The notes below the pieces were generated by a model. That model had not been told where the DNA came from, searched no databases, and was given only the letters and a program-made list of their open reading frames with translations. Source: Nocardioides campestrisoli (GTDB lineage Bacteria; Actinomycetota; Actinomycetes; Propionibacteriales; Nocardioidaceae). Taken from it: 64,000 bases of DNA. Within the stretch, counting starts at the first letter, position 1. Each line of letters begins with the position of its first letter. The position numbers and the translations under genes were made by a program. Location of the stretch: positions 3,004,001 to 3,068,000 of the forward strand of contig NZ_CP061768.1 of the NCBI RefSeq assembly GCF_013624435.2. Direction: 5' to 3'. Positions 1 to 8,769 of the stretch are shown here, piece after piece.

Positions 1-636
1 CTGATGCGCAACGTGCTCGCCGACCTGGCGGTGGAGTCCGAGGCCGCGACCACCGTGATGACCCGGCTCGCCGGGGCCACCGACCGGGCGGTGCGCGGCG
101 ACGAGGGCGAGGCGGCCCTGCGTCGGCTGGGACTGGCGGTGACGAAGTACCTGGTGTGCAAGCGCGCACCGATGGCGGTCGGCGAGGCGCTGGAGTGCCT
201 GGGCGGCAACGGCTACATCGAGGACTTCGACCTGGCCCGGCTCTACCGGGAGGCGCCGCTGCTCTCGATCTGGGAGGGCTCGGGCAACGTCGCGGCGCTG
301 GACGCCCTGCGGGCGATGGCCCGGGAGCCGCACACCGTCGAGGCGTACTTCGCCGAGGTCGAGCAGGCAGCCGGGGTCGACTCCCGGTACGACGACGCGC
401 TGGGCCGCTTGAAGAAGGAGCTCTCCTCCCCCGACGACCTCGAGCTGCGCGCCCGCCGAGTGGTCGAGCAGCTCGCGCTGGTCCTGCAGGGCTCGCTGCT
501 GCTGCGGCACGCGCCGACGGCCGTGGCGGACGCCTTCTGTGCCAGCCGGCTGGACCGCGACTGGGGACACGCCTTCGGCACCCTGCCCCCCGGGCTGGAC
601 CTGGACGCCGTCCTGGCCCGGGCCATGCCTGCGTGA
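1..636 (+). CDS. Acyl-CoA dehydrogenase, AidB-like, C-terminal part (5' end outside window)
   Basis: The frame is open at the left edge, so this is the C-terminal ~211 residues of a longer protein. The motif GGNGYIED followed by LARLYREAPLLSIWEGSGNV is characteristic of the acyl-CoA dehydrogenase C-terminal helical domain, and the WEGSGNV form is typical of the AidB (alkylation-response) branch. The family are FAD flavoproteins that act on acyl-CoA thioesters or, for AidB, bind DNA. Which of these applies cannot be decided from the C-terminus alone. The stop is followed by 267 nt without a gene. Confidence 0.85.
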   Translation: MMRNVLADLAVESEAATTVMTRLAGATDRAVRGDEGEAALRRLGLAVTKYLVCKRAPMAVGEALECLGGNGYIEDFDLARLYREAPLLSIWEGSGNVAALDALRAMAREPHTVEAYFAEVEQAAGVDSRYDDALGRLKKELSSPDDLELRARRVVEQLALVLQGSLLLRHAPTAVADAFCASRLDRDWGHAFGTLPPGLDLDAVLARAMPA

Positions 637-716
637 GACGCCCGAACGACCCGAACGTGACCTTTCCCCAGGCACCGGCGTTGAGCCTGGTGGGTCGAAG
701 GTCGCACCATCGCCGG

Positions 717-743
717 GACCCCGGTCATCTGCAGATCGGGGTC
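717..743 (+). terminator. Possible hairpin downstream of the AidB-like gene
   Basis: A 7-bp perfect stem (GACCCCG / CGGGGTC) encloses a 13-nt loop that itself holds the palindrome ATCTGCAGAT. It lies 80 nt after the stop of the first gene. There is no T-tract, so termination is only a suggestion. Confidence 0.3.
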
Positions 744-853
744 TCGGCTCGGGCGGCCTCGGCGCGTGGCGTCTCGGTCGCGCGCGGGCCGGGGAGCGTG
801 GGGCCCCGGCGCGTGCCGGCCGGGGCGCGCGCCTGCCGAGCGGCCGCCTCGTA

Positions 854-898
854 GGTGTGTGGCCCGAGGGTGTGTGACCCGAGGGTGCGTGGCCCGAG
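854..898. repeat. Tandem repeat, 15 nt x 3, intergenic
   Basis: Three adjacent copies of a 15-nt unit of the form GGTGTGTGGCCCGAG, with one substitution in the second and one in the third copy. It sits between the AidB-like gene and the 3' end of the aldo/keto reductase and codes for nothing recognisable. Similar short tandem repeats occur in other intergenic spaces of this window. Confidence 0.8.
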
Positions 899-903
899 CG
901 CGG

Positions 904-1782
904 TCAGTCCGCCGCGCGGTCGGCGTCGAGCCGAGCCAGCTCGTCCGGGGTGAGTTCCAGGTCAGCTGCCGCCGCGGAGTCGCGGATCGACTCGGGTCGC
1001 TTCGCCCCGGGGATCGGGATCACGCACGGCGACTGGGCCAGCTCCCAGGCGAGCGCCACCTGCTGCGCGGAGACGCCGCGCTCCTTCGCCACGTCGGCGA
1101 AGGCGGGGTGCTTGGCCGCCAGCTCCTTGGCGTCGCTCAGACCACCGAGCGGGCTCCAGGGCAGGAACGCCAGCCCCAGCTCGGCGCAGACGTCGATCTC
1201 GGGCCGGCTGGACCGGAAGGCCGGGCTGAACTGGTTCTGCACGCTGACCAGCGCGTCGCCCAGCACGGCGTACGCCGCGCGGATCTGCTCCGGGTCGGCG
1301 TTGGAGAGCCCGACGTGGGCGACCTTCCCGCTGTCGGCGATCTCCTTGAGCGTGCCGATCACCTCGTCGTAGGGCACCTTGGGGTCGGGGCGGTGGTGCT
1401 GCCACAGGGCGATCTGCTCGACCCCGAGCCGGCTCAGGCTGGCGTCGACGGCGGCGCGCAGGTGCTCGGGGCTGCTGTCCACCTCCCAGGCACCGCCCTC
1501 GGCGCGGACGTGACCACCCTTGGTGGCCAGCACGAACCGGTCGCGCACGCCGAGCTCGTCGAGCAGGCTGGCGACCAGGGTCTCGTTGGCCCCCTGGGCG
1601 TCCGCCCCCGCCTCGCTCGGCCCGTAGGCGTCGGCGGTGTCGAGCAGCGTGACGCCGCTCTCGAGCGCCGCGCGCAGGGTGTCGAGCAGCTGCTGACGCG
1701 GCTGCTCGCCGCTCTGCGTGAAGGTCATCAGGCCGAGTCCGATGGCGCCGACCTGCCGGGGGCCGAGGGTGCGTGTGTGCAT
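904..1782 (-). CDS. Aldo/keto reductase
   Basis: The 292-residue protein is the normal length for the AKR superfamily, which reduces carbonyls with NADPH in a (beta/alpha)8 barrel. The catalytic tetrad can be read: Asp and Tyr in LLDTADAYGP, Lys in FVLATKGG, and His in IALWQHHRPDP. The C-terminal part VALAWELAQSPCVIPIPGAKRPE is the usual cofactor-phosphate region. The ATG at 1782 was chosen because the frame upstream runs antisense into the divergent thioesterase gene and the family starts with this MHTRTLG-type strand. It is transcribed divergently from the thioesterase-like gene, with 81 nt between the two starts. Confidence 0.9.
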   Translation of the reverse strand: MHTRTLGPRQVGAIGLGLMTFTQSGEQPRQQLLDTLRAALESGVTLLDTADAYGPSEAGADAQGANETLVASLLDELGVRDRFVLATKGGHVRAEGGAWEVDSSPEHLRAAVDASLSRLGVEQIALWQHHRPDPKVPYDEVIGTLKEIADSGKVAHVGLSNADPEQIRAAYAVLGDALVSVQNQFSPAFRSSRPEIDVCAELGLAFLPWSPLGGLSDAKELAAKHPAFADVAKERGVSAQQVALAWELAQSPCVIPIPGAKRPESIRDSAAAADLELTPDELARLDADRAAD

Positions 1783-1863
1783 GGCCTCGACCCTACGCAC
1801 CGACCGAAGAACGACCACGCGCAGAATGATCCTTCCCCCCACGTAGTTGCAAGAGGAGTCGAC

Positions 1864-2640
1864 GTGACCTACTGGCGCCGGACCGGAGCGCACACCTTCG
1901 AGCCCACCGCGTACGTCGGCGGCTCGTGGGACCCCGCCACCCAGCACGTCGCCTCGTCCCTGGGCGTGCTCGCCCACGAGGTCGTGCGGGACCGGGACGC
2001 GCGCCGCTCGGACGGCCTGGCGGTCAGCCGGCTCTCCTACGACATCCTCGGCACGATGCCGATCGCGCCGATGGAGGTCGAGGTCCGGGTGCTGCGGCCC
2101 GGCCGCACCATCGAGCTGGTGGAGGCGACCGCCTCGTGCGGCGGCCGCGTCGGCGTGGTGCTGCGTGCCTGGCTCACCGCCCCGCACGAGACCGGTCACG
2201 TCGCCGGCACCGACCTGCCGAGCATGCCGGCGCCGGACGAGATGGAGCCCTGGCCGATGAGCGACCTGTGGCCCGGGGAGTTCATCGCCACCCTCGAGCT
2301 GCGGCGCAAGGACATGGGACCGGGCCGGTCCGCGGCGTGGCTGCGCACCGACCACACGCTGGTCCCCGACGAGGAGGTGAGCCCGCTGGCGCAGTTCGCC
2401 ACGCTGCTCGACGTGAGCAACGGCGTCGCCGTGCGCACCGACCCCCGGCACTTCGCCTTCCCCAACCTGGACCTCACCGCGCACCTGTTCCGCGAGCCCG
2501 TGCCCGGCTGGGTCGGGCTGGACACCACCGTCTCCTTCGGCGCGAACGGCGTGGGCCTGACCTGCACCGTGCTGCACGACGAGCAGGGTCCGCTCGGGAC
2601 CGTCGCGCAGACGCTCACGGTGCGCCAGCAGACCGGCTGA
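1864..2640 (+). CDS. Thioesterase-like superfamily (acyl-CoA thioesterase, TesB/4HBT_3 type)
   Basis: The protein has 258 residues. It starts at a GTG preceded by a good ribosome-binding site (AAGAGGAG, about 7 nt upstream). It has the double hot-dog layout: an N-terminal half with GGSWDPATQHVASSLGVLAHE and VSRLSYDILG, and a C-terminal half with PLAQFATLLDVSNGVAVRTDP and WVGLDTTVSFGANGVGL, the latter typical of TesB-like proteins in actinobacteria. Family members hydrolyse acyl-CoA thioesters, but the substrate here is unknown. It converges on the TPR gene that ends the B12 operon. Confidence 0.8.
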   Translation: MTYWRRTGAHTFEPTAYVGGSWDPATQHVASSLGVLAHEVVRDRDARRSDGLAVSRLSYDILGTMPIAPMEVEVRVLRPGRTIELVEATASCGGRVGVVLRAWLTAPHETGHVAGTDLPSMPAPDEMEPWPMSDLWPGEFIATLELRRKDMGPGRSAAWLRTDHTLVPDEEVSPLAQFATLLDVSNGVAVRTDPRHFAFPNLDLTAHLFREPVPGWVGLDTTVSFGANGVGLTCTVLHDEQGPLGTVAQTLTVRQQTG

Positions 2641-2681
2641 CCCGCCGCCGACCCAGCTCGAGGACGGCGACGGGACACCTC

Positions 2682-3635
2682 TCACCAGGTCGGCTGGTCG
2701 GGGGGCAGACCCTGGCCGGGAGCTGACTTGTCCTGCTCGGACGCCCGTCGCCGGGCCGCGCCGGCCGTACGCTCCTCGAGCTCGTCGGCCTTCGACTCGG
2801 GTGAGGGCTCCTCACCCGGCGGCGCCGGACGCGGTGCGTCTGACAGCTTCCCCTGCAGACGCTCGGTCGCCTCCTGGAGCTGCTCGGCCTCCGAGGCTCC
2901 ACCCTCCTCGGTGGGCTCCCCGTCCTGCTCGCCCTGCTCGCCCTCGGTGTCCCCTTCGTCGGCGTCCGGCTCCCCCGCCTCGGACGACCCTTCCGCGTCC
3001 TCAGGGTCCTCGCTCTCCGAGCCGTCCTGGTTCGAGTCGTCCTGGTCCGAGCCGTCCTGGGGCTGGGAGGACGACGAGCTGTCGTCCGTCTCCTCCTCCG
3101 CGTCCGCCTCGCCCGGGTCCTCCTCGCCGTCGGCCGAGCATCCCCGAGCCTCGGCCAGGAGCTGCTGCGCCTGGGCCCACCGCGCCTTCGCGCCCACAGC
3201 GTCGGCGGCCTCGCCCAGCTCGTCGCCCAGGACCTCCAGGGCCAGCGCCTCGTTGAGCACCACCCGGCACAGGGAGTGCTCCGGGACGTGCGCGCGGGCG
3301 CGGGCGAAGAGCTCGGCGGACTCCAGCCACCGACGCTGGGAGAAGACCGCGACGCCCAGGTCGTACGGCGCCTTCCACCGCTCGACGACGTCGATGCGGT
3401 CGGCCACGCCGAACCAGCGTTCGGCCGCCGCGTGATCACCCTGACGCCAGGCCCGGTCCCCCAGCACCACGCTCGTGGCAAGGACCGCCAGGTAGGTCGC
3501 GACCGTGGCCAGCAAGGTGATCGCTGCGAGACCGGCGCGGCGCGCACCTCGGCGCGACCTGTCTCCCACCGGGTCGCGCAGGCCCTGGCGGGGACGCGCC
3601 CCGGGGCTCGACGCGGACGGTCGTGCCTTCCTCAC
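2682..3635 (-). CDS. Membrane-anchored TPR protein with long acidic tail (BatC-like), last gene of the B12 operon
   Basis: The 317-residue product has a basic N-terminus, one membrane helix (about residues 34-59) and a TPR-like helical region (about 60-165, with AAERWFGVADRID and ESAELFARARAHVPEHS). A low-complexity Ser/Asp/Glu-rich tail (about 170-245) and a charged Pro-rich end follow. The GTG start at 3635 overlaps the stop of the upstream VWA gene (GTGA), which decides the start. In Bat-type operons the gene after the two VWA genes commonly encodes a TPR protein (BatC), thought to serve as a protein-protein scaffold outside the membrane. The acidic tail could bind cations or basic partners, which is inference. 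Confidence 0.75.
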   Translation of the reverse strand: MRKARPSASSPGARPRQGLRDPVGDRSRRGARRAGLAAITLLATVATYLAVLATSVVLGDRAWRQGDHAAAERWFGVADRIDVVERWKAPYDLGVAVFSQRRWLESAELFARARAHVPEHSLCRVVLNEALALEVLGDELGEAADAVGAKARWAQAQQLLAEARGCSADGEEDPGEADAEEETDDSSSSSQPQDGSDQDDSNQDGSESEDPEDAEGSSEAGEPDADEGDTEGEQGEQDGEPTEEGGASEAEQLQEATERLQGKLSDAPRPAPPGEEPSPESKADELEERTAGAARRRASEQDKSAPGQGLPPDQPTW

Positions 3636-4582
3636 AGCTCCTCCTTCGCGGCTCTCCAACGCCTCACCGCCAGCAGCAGGTGCACCAGCAGCAACGGGGC
3701 CAGCCCGAGCGCGACGATCCAGTAGTACTCGGCCCCGGGCACGATCTCGCGCGCCGTGGCGGCGAGAGGTCGGACGGTCACCGGCAGGTCTCCACCCCGT
3801 GTGCGGTGCACGAAGGAACCCTGCAGCTCGTCCGCGATCCCGCGCAGGGATGCCTCGTCGAGGAAGGAGCGCTGCTCCACCCCGTCCCGGGTCACCCGTG
3901 CTGTGTCGCCCGGAGCCACCGGCATCACCCCGCCGGCCGCGGTCCCGAATCCCAGCACCCACGCCTCGTCGACCAGCTCGGCCAACGGCGCGAAGGACGC
4001 CCTTGCCTCCGTCTGGGTCTGCTCGCCGTCCCCGGCGTACACGAGCACCCTGACGTTGTCGGGGCGCTCGGCGGCGATCCGTGTCAACGTCTGGCGCGCC
4101 AGGTCCACCCCGACGGAGACGTCCGAGCCCGTCGCCTTCGCGGACGGCCGCCAGCCCACGGTGCCCAGCGTCGTCACGACGCTCCTGACGTCGGTGGTCG
4201 CCGGTACGAGGAGACGCGCGGTGTCGTCGAACACGATCACCGAGACGTGGGCTCCCGCGGCTCCCGCGACGACCTCGACCAGGTCCTCGCTGGCCCCGTC
4301 CATGCGCGACCTCCCGCCGGCGTGGTCGAGGGCTCCCATCGAGGCGGTCCGGTCCAGCATCAGCACCAGGTCGACCGCCTGGACCGGCGGGACGTCCCGC
4401 TCCTGCTCACCAGCGGGCCTCAGCGCGACGAGCACCAGTCCCACGGCGACGACCACCCGCAGCACGGCGGTCAGCCTGATCTCCGCCGTCGACGCCCGCC
4501 AGCGGGACGCCGCCCTCAGCAGCAGGACCACCGTGGCGACCGCCGCCACCGCCACCAGCCACCACTGCGGCTGCCACGTCAT
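3632..4582 (-). CDS. VWA-domain membrane protein, BatB-like
   Basis: The 316-residue protein has two N-terminal membrane helices (about 8-23 and 37-54), a von Willebrand factor A domain and a C-terminal membrane helix (about 285-306). The metal-ion-dependent adhesion site is D77-x-T79-x-S81, a DxTxS variant of the usual DxSxS, with TGSD further on as a likely third loop. VWA proteins of this kind work with MoxR AAA+ ATPases in protein or cofactor maturation. It overlaps both neighbours by 4 nt (ATGA upstream, GTGA downstream), implying translational coupling. Confidence 0.85.
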   Translation of the reverse strand: MTWQPQWWLVAVAAVATVVLLLRAASRWRASTAEIRLTAVLRVVVAVGLVLVALRPAGEQERDVPPVQAVDLVLMLDRTASMGALDHAGGRSRMDGASEDLVEVVAGAAGAHVSVIVFDDTARLLVPATTDVRSVVTTLGTVGWRPSAKATGSDVSVGVDLARQTLTRIAAERPDNVRVLVYAGDGEQTQTEARASFAPLAELVDEAWVLGFGTAAGGVMPVAPGDTARVTRDGVEQRSFLDEASLRGIADELQGSFVHRTRGGDLPVTVRPLAATAREIVPGAEYYWIVALGLAPLLLVHLLLAVRRWRAAKEEL

Positions 4583-5544
4583 CGCCGCCTCCGCTCTGCC
4601 GCCGTCGCCATCGCGAGCCCCAGCAGGGTCGCCAGGACACCGGGGGCAGTGACGTCGAAGCTGCGCTCCTGTGCCGTGGCGAGCAGCGCGGACCGCTCCT
4701 GGGCGGCGACGGCGCGCGAGATGACCGCGGTGTTCGTCGGCTCCCCGGGCGTCAGCAGCAGCACGTCGCCGTGGGTGCGCGAGGCCTGTCCCCGCAGCTC
4801 GGCGACCGCGTGTGCCTGCGTGCCCCGGGGCATGACGCCGAAGACCATCACGTGGCGCTCCAGCGCCAGCCCCGCAGCCTCCTGGAGCGTGTAGATGGAG
4901 TCACCGGAGAGCAGGTTGTCGGTCGCGAGGACGAGCGTGCGTGCCCGCTGCTCGTCCGGCCGGTCGAAGTGCTGGACGCAGCTCGCCAGCCCGTCCCCGA
5001 CGAGGGAGGACCCGGAGGAGGGCGCCGTGGTCCCGGCCACGGGCTCCTCGCCGAGCAGCTCCGCACGCGCGGCCGCGAGCCGTACGGCGATCTCGTCGTG
5101 ATCATCGGTCAGGGCGAACCCGGTGACGGCGTTCGCGTCGAACATCACGAAGCCGATCCGCTCCTCGGTCAGCTCGTCGACCAGCGCGAGGTAGGTGTCC
5201 AGCACGTCCTCCACGACGGGCACCATGGAGCCCGAGACGTCCATGCACAGCACCACGTCGCGCTGGCGCACGACCTCGGAGTCGTCGGTGACCATCACGA
5301 AGCGCGAGCCGAGGAGGGCCAGTCCCGCGAGTGCGAGGGACACGCCTGCTACGGCGATCCCCCGCTGCCGGGCCTCACGCCGTACGACGTCCCTCCAGGA
5401 AGGCAGGTGCCGCAGCCGCTCCGACGCAGCCACCAGCACCCCCCTGTCCACCGGCCTGGCGCGGGCCACGGCCCACGCCGCGACGGCCACGAGCACACCC
5501 GCCGCCAGGACGACAGCCCCTACCCACCAGTGGATCAACGCCAT
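4579..5544 (-). CDS. VWA-domain membrane protein, BatA-like
   Basis: The 321-residue protein has a membrane helix at about 6-27 and a second at about 63-79. A VWA domain follows with an intact MIDAS (D102-x-S104-x-S106 in MDVSGSM), and a hydrophobic segment lies near the C-terminus before an Arg-rich end. The order helix-helix-VWA-helix is that of BatA proteins. The ATG at 5544 overlaps the end of the upstream gene by 10 nt. The domain probably lies outside the membrane and binds Mg2+ and a client. It is paralogous to the next gene but has the more canonical metal site. Confidence 0.87.
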   Translation of the reverse strand: MALIHWWVGAVVLAAGVLVAVAAWAVARARPVDRGVLVAASERLRHLPSWRDVVRREARQRGIAVAGVSLALAGLALLGSRFVMVTDDSEVVRQRDVVLCMDVSGSMVPVVEDVLDTYLALVDELTEERIGFVMFDANAVTGFALTDDHDEIAVRLAAARAELLGEEPVAGTTAPSSGSSLVGDGLASCVQHFDRPDEQRARTLVLATDNLLSGDSIYTLQEAAGLALERHVMVFGVMPRGTQAHAVAELRGQASRTHGDVLLLTPGEPTNTAVISRAVAAQERSALLATAQERSFDVTAPGVLATLLGLAMATAAERRRR

Positions 5545-6008
5545 GACGTCACCACGTCCACGGCTCGGCCGCCCAGCGCCTCGAGGGCCACGTCGCCGCC
5601 CTCGGGGCGGAACACGACGTCGCCGATGTCGCCCAGCAGAGCGACGGCGGGGGCCAACCGGGGATCCCGGTCGACGGCGAGCACCCACTCGGCGCGGGTC
5701 GTGTAGTCGAGGTCGGTCGTGGACACGGTGCCGAGGAACCTCCGCACCTCGGCACCCAGGCGGGCGACGACGGCCCGCCGGCTCTCGGCGTCGAGATCCG
5801 CGCCGGCCTCCAGGAGCTCGCGGAGACGGGACAGGGTGGCAGCGCGCAGCGCCTCGACGTCCACGCCGGACGGCTCGTCCGGCTGGGCCAGGAACCGGCG
5901 GAGCAGCAGGACGACGACCACGGCGGCCAGGAGGCAGACCACGACGACGCCCCACCATGCGCCGTCGTACAGGACGGGCGGATTGACCCGCTCGAGATCA
6001 GCGGACAC
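5535..6008 (-). CDS. Small single-span membrane protein of the MoxR/VWA operon (DUF4381-like position)
   Basis: The 157-residue protein has one membrane helix (about residues 19-37), then a soluble, mostly helical domain with ALRAATLSRLRELLEAG and RRFLGTVSTTDLDYTTRAEW. It starts with GTG, overlapping the DUF58 gene by 11 nt. Genes in this place between DUF58 and BatA in Bat operons usually encode DUF4381-type proteins. The similarity seen here is positional and architectural rather than motif-based, so the family name is tentative. Confidence 0.65.
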   Translation of the reverse strand: MSADLERVNPPVLYDGAWWGVVVVCLLAAVVVVLLLRRFLAQPDEPSGVDVEALRAATLSRLRELLEAGADLDAESRRAVVARLGAEVRRFLGTVSTTDLDYTTRAEWVLAVDRDPRLAPAVALLGDIGDVVFRPEGGDVALEALGGRAVDVVTSWR

Positions 6009-6891
6009 GACGCCTCCGTTCCATCAGCGACAACAGGTCCGGCACCGCGTCCTCCAGACGCGCCAGATGGACGTGAGCCACCCCGAGGCGTCGTAGCGCG
6101 GCGTCCCGTCGCTCGTGACGGGCCTCGTCGGCGGCCGCCAGCTCCTTGCCCAGACGGGGGTCCAGGGCGAGGAAGGCGGGGACGCTCCGCCCCGAGCCGA
6201 CGTCTGCGGCAGGGACACCGTGGCGCAGGGGCCCCATCGGGTCGACGTCGGCGACCGTGAGCACCACCAGCTCGTGCTGGGCCGCGAGGCGCACCAGACG
6301 ACGCTCCACCGCCGACTCCAGCTCGAGGTCACCCAGGACCAGCACCATCAGGGTGCGGCGGCGCAGCGCACGGATGGCATGGTCCAGCAGCTCGAGCGTC
6401 CGTTGCCCGGGGGAATCAGGTCCGCAGCCCTGCACCACCGACTCCAGCATCCGCTCCAGGTCGACCTCGCGGGTGCTGGGGCGCGTCGCCACCGGCCCCT
6501 CGGCGCCGCTGTGGACCAGGCCCACGTGGTCCCCGGCACGCATCGCGACCCAGCCGAGGAGGCCGGCGGCCGTCACGGCGACGTCCCGTTTCAGGTCGGT
6601 CGTCGACGGGTCCCAGTGGGACGCGGCCGCGAGCTCACGACCGGTGTCGACGACCAGCATCACCACGGCTCTGCGCTCTGCCACGTGCCGCTTGACGAGC
6701 AGGTCCCCGTGCCGCGCGGACGCCTTCCAGTCGATGTCTGCCACGTCGTCGCCCACGACGTAGCCCCGGAGGTCGGAGAAGTCGAGACTGCGTGCGTGCA
6801 TCGTGGAGGCGTGCCGCCCGTCGAGCAGCGTGCGGACCCGACGCCGGGCCACCAGCTCGGCCCGGGTCCGGATGCGGGTCAGGAGTGCCAT
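5998..6891 (-). CDS. DUF58 domain protein (MoxR-associated)
   Basis: The 297-residue protein carries the DUF58 hallmark near residues 42-60 (GYVVGDDVADIDWKASAR). This is followed by LLVKRHVAERRAVVMLVVDTG, which resembles a degenerate VWA fold with an Asp-based metal site. DUF58 proteins are nearly always encoded next to MoxR ATPases and are regarded as their VWA-like partner. It starts 4 nt after the MoxR stop and overlaps the next gene. No membrane segment is present, unlike many DUF58 proteins that begin with two helices. Confidence 0.87.
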   Translation of the reverse strand: MALLTRIRTRAELVARRRVRTLLDGRHASTMHARSLDFSDLRGYVVGDDVADIDWKASARHGDLLVKRHVAERRAVVMLVVDTGRELAAASHWDPSTTDLKRDVAVTAAGLLGWVAMRAGDHVGLVHSGAEGPVATRPSTREVDLERMLESVVQGCGPDSPGQRTLELLDHAIRALRRRTLMVLVLGDLELESAVERRLVRLAAQHELVVLTVADVDPMGPLRHGVPAADVGSGRSVPAFLALDPRLGKELAAADEARHERRDAALRRLGVAHVHLARLEDAVPDLLSLMERRRRVR

Positions 6892-6895
6892 CGAC

Positions 6896-7882
6896 TCAGG
6901 GAGTGGGCACGGCCGCGAACACGGCGTCGACGACGACGTCGGGACTCACCCGGGCCGCCACGGCTTCGAAGGTGAGCATCAGGCGGTGGCGCAGGACCTG
7001 GTGGCGCATCGCGACCACGTCCTCGGGCAGCACGTGGTCGCGGCCGGCCAGCACGGCCATCCCCCGGGCGACCTGGAGGAAGGCGATCGCCCCTCGCGGG
7101 CTCACGCCGTGCTCGACGTAGCGGGCCACGTCCGCGGGCAGGTACGCGTCCGGGTTGCGGGTCACGTTGACGATCTCGACGATGTAGCGCAGCACCGACT
7201 CGTCCACGTGGACCCGGTCGGCCACCGACTGGAGGAAGACGACGTCGTCCAAGGAGGCCACCGGCTCCACGCTGGTGTCGCGCAGCTCCCCGTCGGCGAC
7301 GCGGCGCAGCATCGTGGCCTCCTCCAACGGGGTCGGGTGGTCGAGCACCTCCTTGAGCAGGAACCGGTCCATCTGGGCCTGCGGGAGGACGTAGGTGCCC
7401 TCCTCGTCGATCGGGTTCTGGGTCGCGAGCACCAGGAACGGGTCGGGCAGCCGGTGGGTCTCGCCCCCGATCGTGGTCTGACGCTCCTGCATCGCCTCCA
7501 ACATCGCCGACTGGGTCTTGGCCGAGGACCTGTTGATCTCGTCGAGCAGCACGAAGTGCGCGTGGACCGGGCCCAGCCGGGTCGAGAACGTCGCGGTCCG
7601 GGGGTCGTAGACCTGCGTCCCGATGATGTCCGAGGGCAGGAGGTCGGGGGTGCACTGGACCCGGGAGAAGCTCGCCGCGACCGACGACGAGAGCACGGAG
7701 GCGGACAGCGTCTTGGCCAGGCCCGGCACCGACTCCATCAGCACGTGCCCCCGCGCCATCAGCGTCACCAGCAGGCTGCGGAGCAGGGCGTGCTGACCCA
7801 CCACCTTGCTGGCGAACGCCCTCTCGACGGCTTCGGCGATCTCCCGGGCCCGCTTGATCTCGTGGTCGTCCAGTCGTGTCAT
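6896..7882 (-). CDS. MoxR-family AAA+ ATPase
   Basis: The 328-residue protein is a complete AAA+ ATPase. Walker A is ESVPGLAKT (K57), Walker B is FVLLDEINR (D114, E115), and sensor I lies in LATQNP (about 152-157). The MoxR-typical EGTYVLPQAQMDRFL follows. The ATG at 7882 has an AGGAGA ribosome-binding site and overlaps the stop of the S-component gene (ATGA). MoxR ATPases act with VWA proteins to remodel or activate clients, for example metal or cofactor insertion into enzymes; CobS/CobT and BchI/BchD are cofactor examples of AAA+/VWA pairs. It is the only ATPase of this operon whose active site looks intact. Confidence 0.95.
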   Translation of the reverse strand: MTRLDDHEIKRAREIAEAVERAFASKVVGQHALLRSLLVTLMARGHVLMESVPGLAKTLSASVLSSSVAASFSRVQCTPDLLPSDIIGTQVYDPRTATFSTRLGPVHAHFVLLDEINRSSAKTQSAMLEAMQERQTTIGGETHRLPDPFLVLATQNPIDEEGTYVLPQAQMDRFLLKEVLDHPTPLEEATMLRRVADGELRDTSVEPVASLDDVVFLQSVADRVHVDESVLRYIVEIVNVTRNPDAYLPADVARYVEHGVSPRGAIAFLQVARGMAVLAGRDHVLPEDVVAMRHQVLRHRLMLTFEAVAARVSPDVVVDAVFAAVPTP

Positions 7883-8769
7883 GTCTTCTCCTGCTCGGTG
7901 GGCCCGGAGACCCAGAGTCGTGCGATTCGGGAACTGTCCTCGCGCCGGCGGACCGCGGCGGCGAGGTGGTGGTCGGCCAGCGACCCGTGCGCGCTCGGCA
8001 CACGGGCGGACGGCCCGCGCAGCAGACGCAGCAGGGGCAGCCCCAGGACGGCGACGAGGAGTGCGGTGGTGAGGCCCCGCACCGCGTCGTAGGCCAGTGA
8101 GGTCTCCACCGTGTAGGACCACAGGCGGGCCAGCACCTCGCCGGGCGGCAGCCCCGGAGCGAAGTGCTCGGTGGTGGTCCCGGTCTCCTGGGCCCAGCCG
8201 ACGAGGTTGAGCAACGCGCCCGAGAGCACGCCGACCCCGACCGCCGCCGGGATCGCCACCACCCAGGCCGCCACGGTCGGGACTCGGCGCAGGGCGGCCC
8301 CCAGAGCACCGACCACCGCCCACACCACGCACTGCGCCGGGAGCGTCTCGGCCGGGGTGGCGACCAGCATCGTCGACGCCAGAGCCGCAGAGGCCCCCGT
8401 CAGCACCCCGGCAGCCAGCCCCAGACCCGCGCCGGCCAGCAACGGCAGGGCGTGCACCACCTCGACGCCGGCGGTGCCCGGGGTCAGGACCGCGCGCAGG
8501 AGGCAGTCGGCCACCACCAGGCAGGCCACGGCCCGCAGGAGCTCCGAGCGGCGACCTGCCTCGCGCCACACGGTGCCCAGCAGCAGGACCAGCCCGGCTG
8601 CCTGGGCAGCCAGCACCCAGGGCGCCTCGACGCGGACCTGCTCACGGTCCGGCACACCGACGGAGTCCCACACCGGCCAGCCGAGCCAGGCCAGCCCGCC
8701 GACCAGCCACAGCGTGGCCACCAGCGCGGACCAGCGTCCTGGGGCGGCCACCGTCGACCAGCCCGTCAT
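7879..8769 (-). CDS. ECF transporter S-component-like membrane protein
   Basis: The 296-residue protein has about six to seven hydrophobic helices. These include one at about 14-33, one at about 49-66 and the Ala/Gly-rich stretches LLAGAGLGLAAGVLTG and VVAIPAAVGVGVLSGALLNL that are typical of ECF substrate-binding (S) subunits. A cytoplasmic Arg-rich tail follows. The identification rests on helix content and on its place directly after EcfT and ABC genes. Because the operon starts with a cobalamin riboswitch, the predicted substrate is cobalamin or a corrinoid precursor, which is inference. It overlaps both neighbours by 4 nt. Confidence 0.7.
   Translation of the reverse strand: MTGWSTVAAPGRWSALVATLWLVGGLAWLGWPVWDSVGVPDREQVRVEAPWVLAAQAAGLVLLLGTVWREAGRRSELLRAVACLVVADCLLRAVLTPGTAGVEVVHALPLLAGAGLGLAAGVLTGASAALASTMLVATPAETLPAQCVVWAVVGALGAALRRVPTVAAWVVAIPAAVGVGVLSGALLNLVGWAQETGTTTEHFAPGLPPGEVLARLWSYTVETSLAYDAVRGLTTALLVAVLGLPLLRLLRGPSARVPSAHGSLADHHLAAAVRRREDSSRIARLWVSGPTEQEKT

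Noticed and set aside
3632..7882. The MoxR/VWA genes considered as a CobS/CobT-type cobaltochelatase
   Set aside because: The VWA proteins are membrane-anchored and accompanied by DUF58 and a TPR protein as in Bat operons, and no cobN or corrin-synthesis gene is present.
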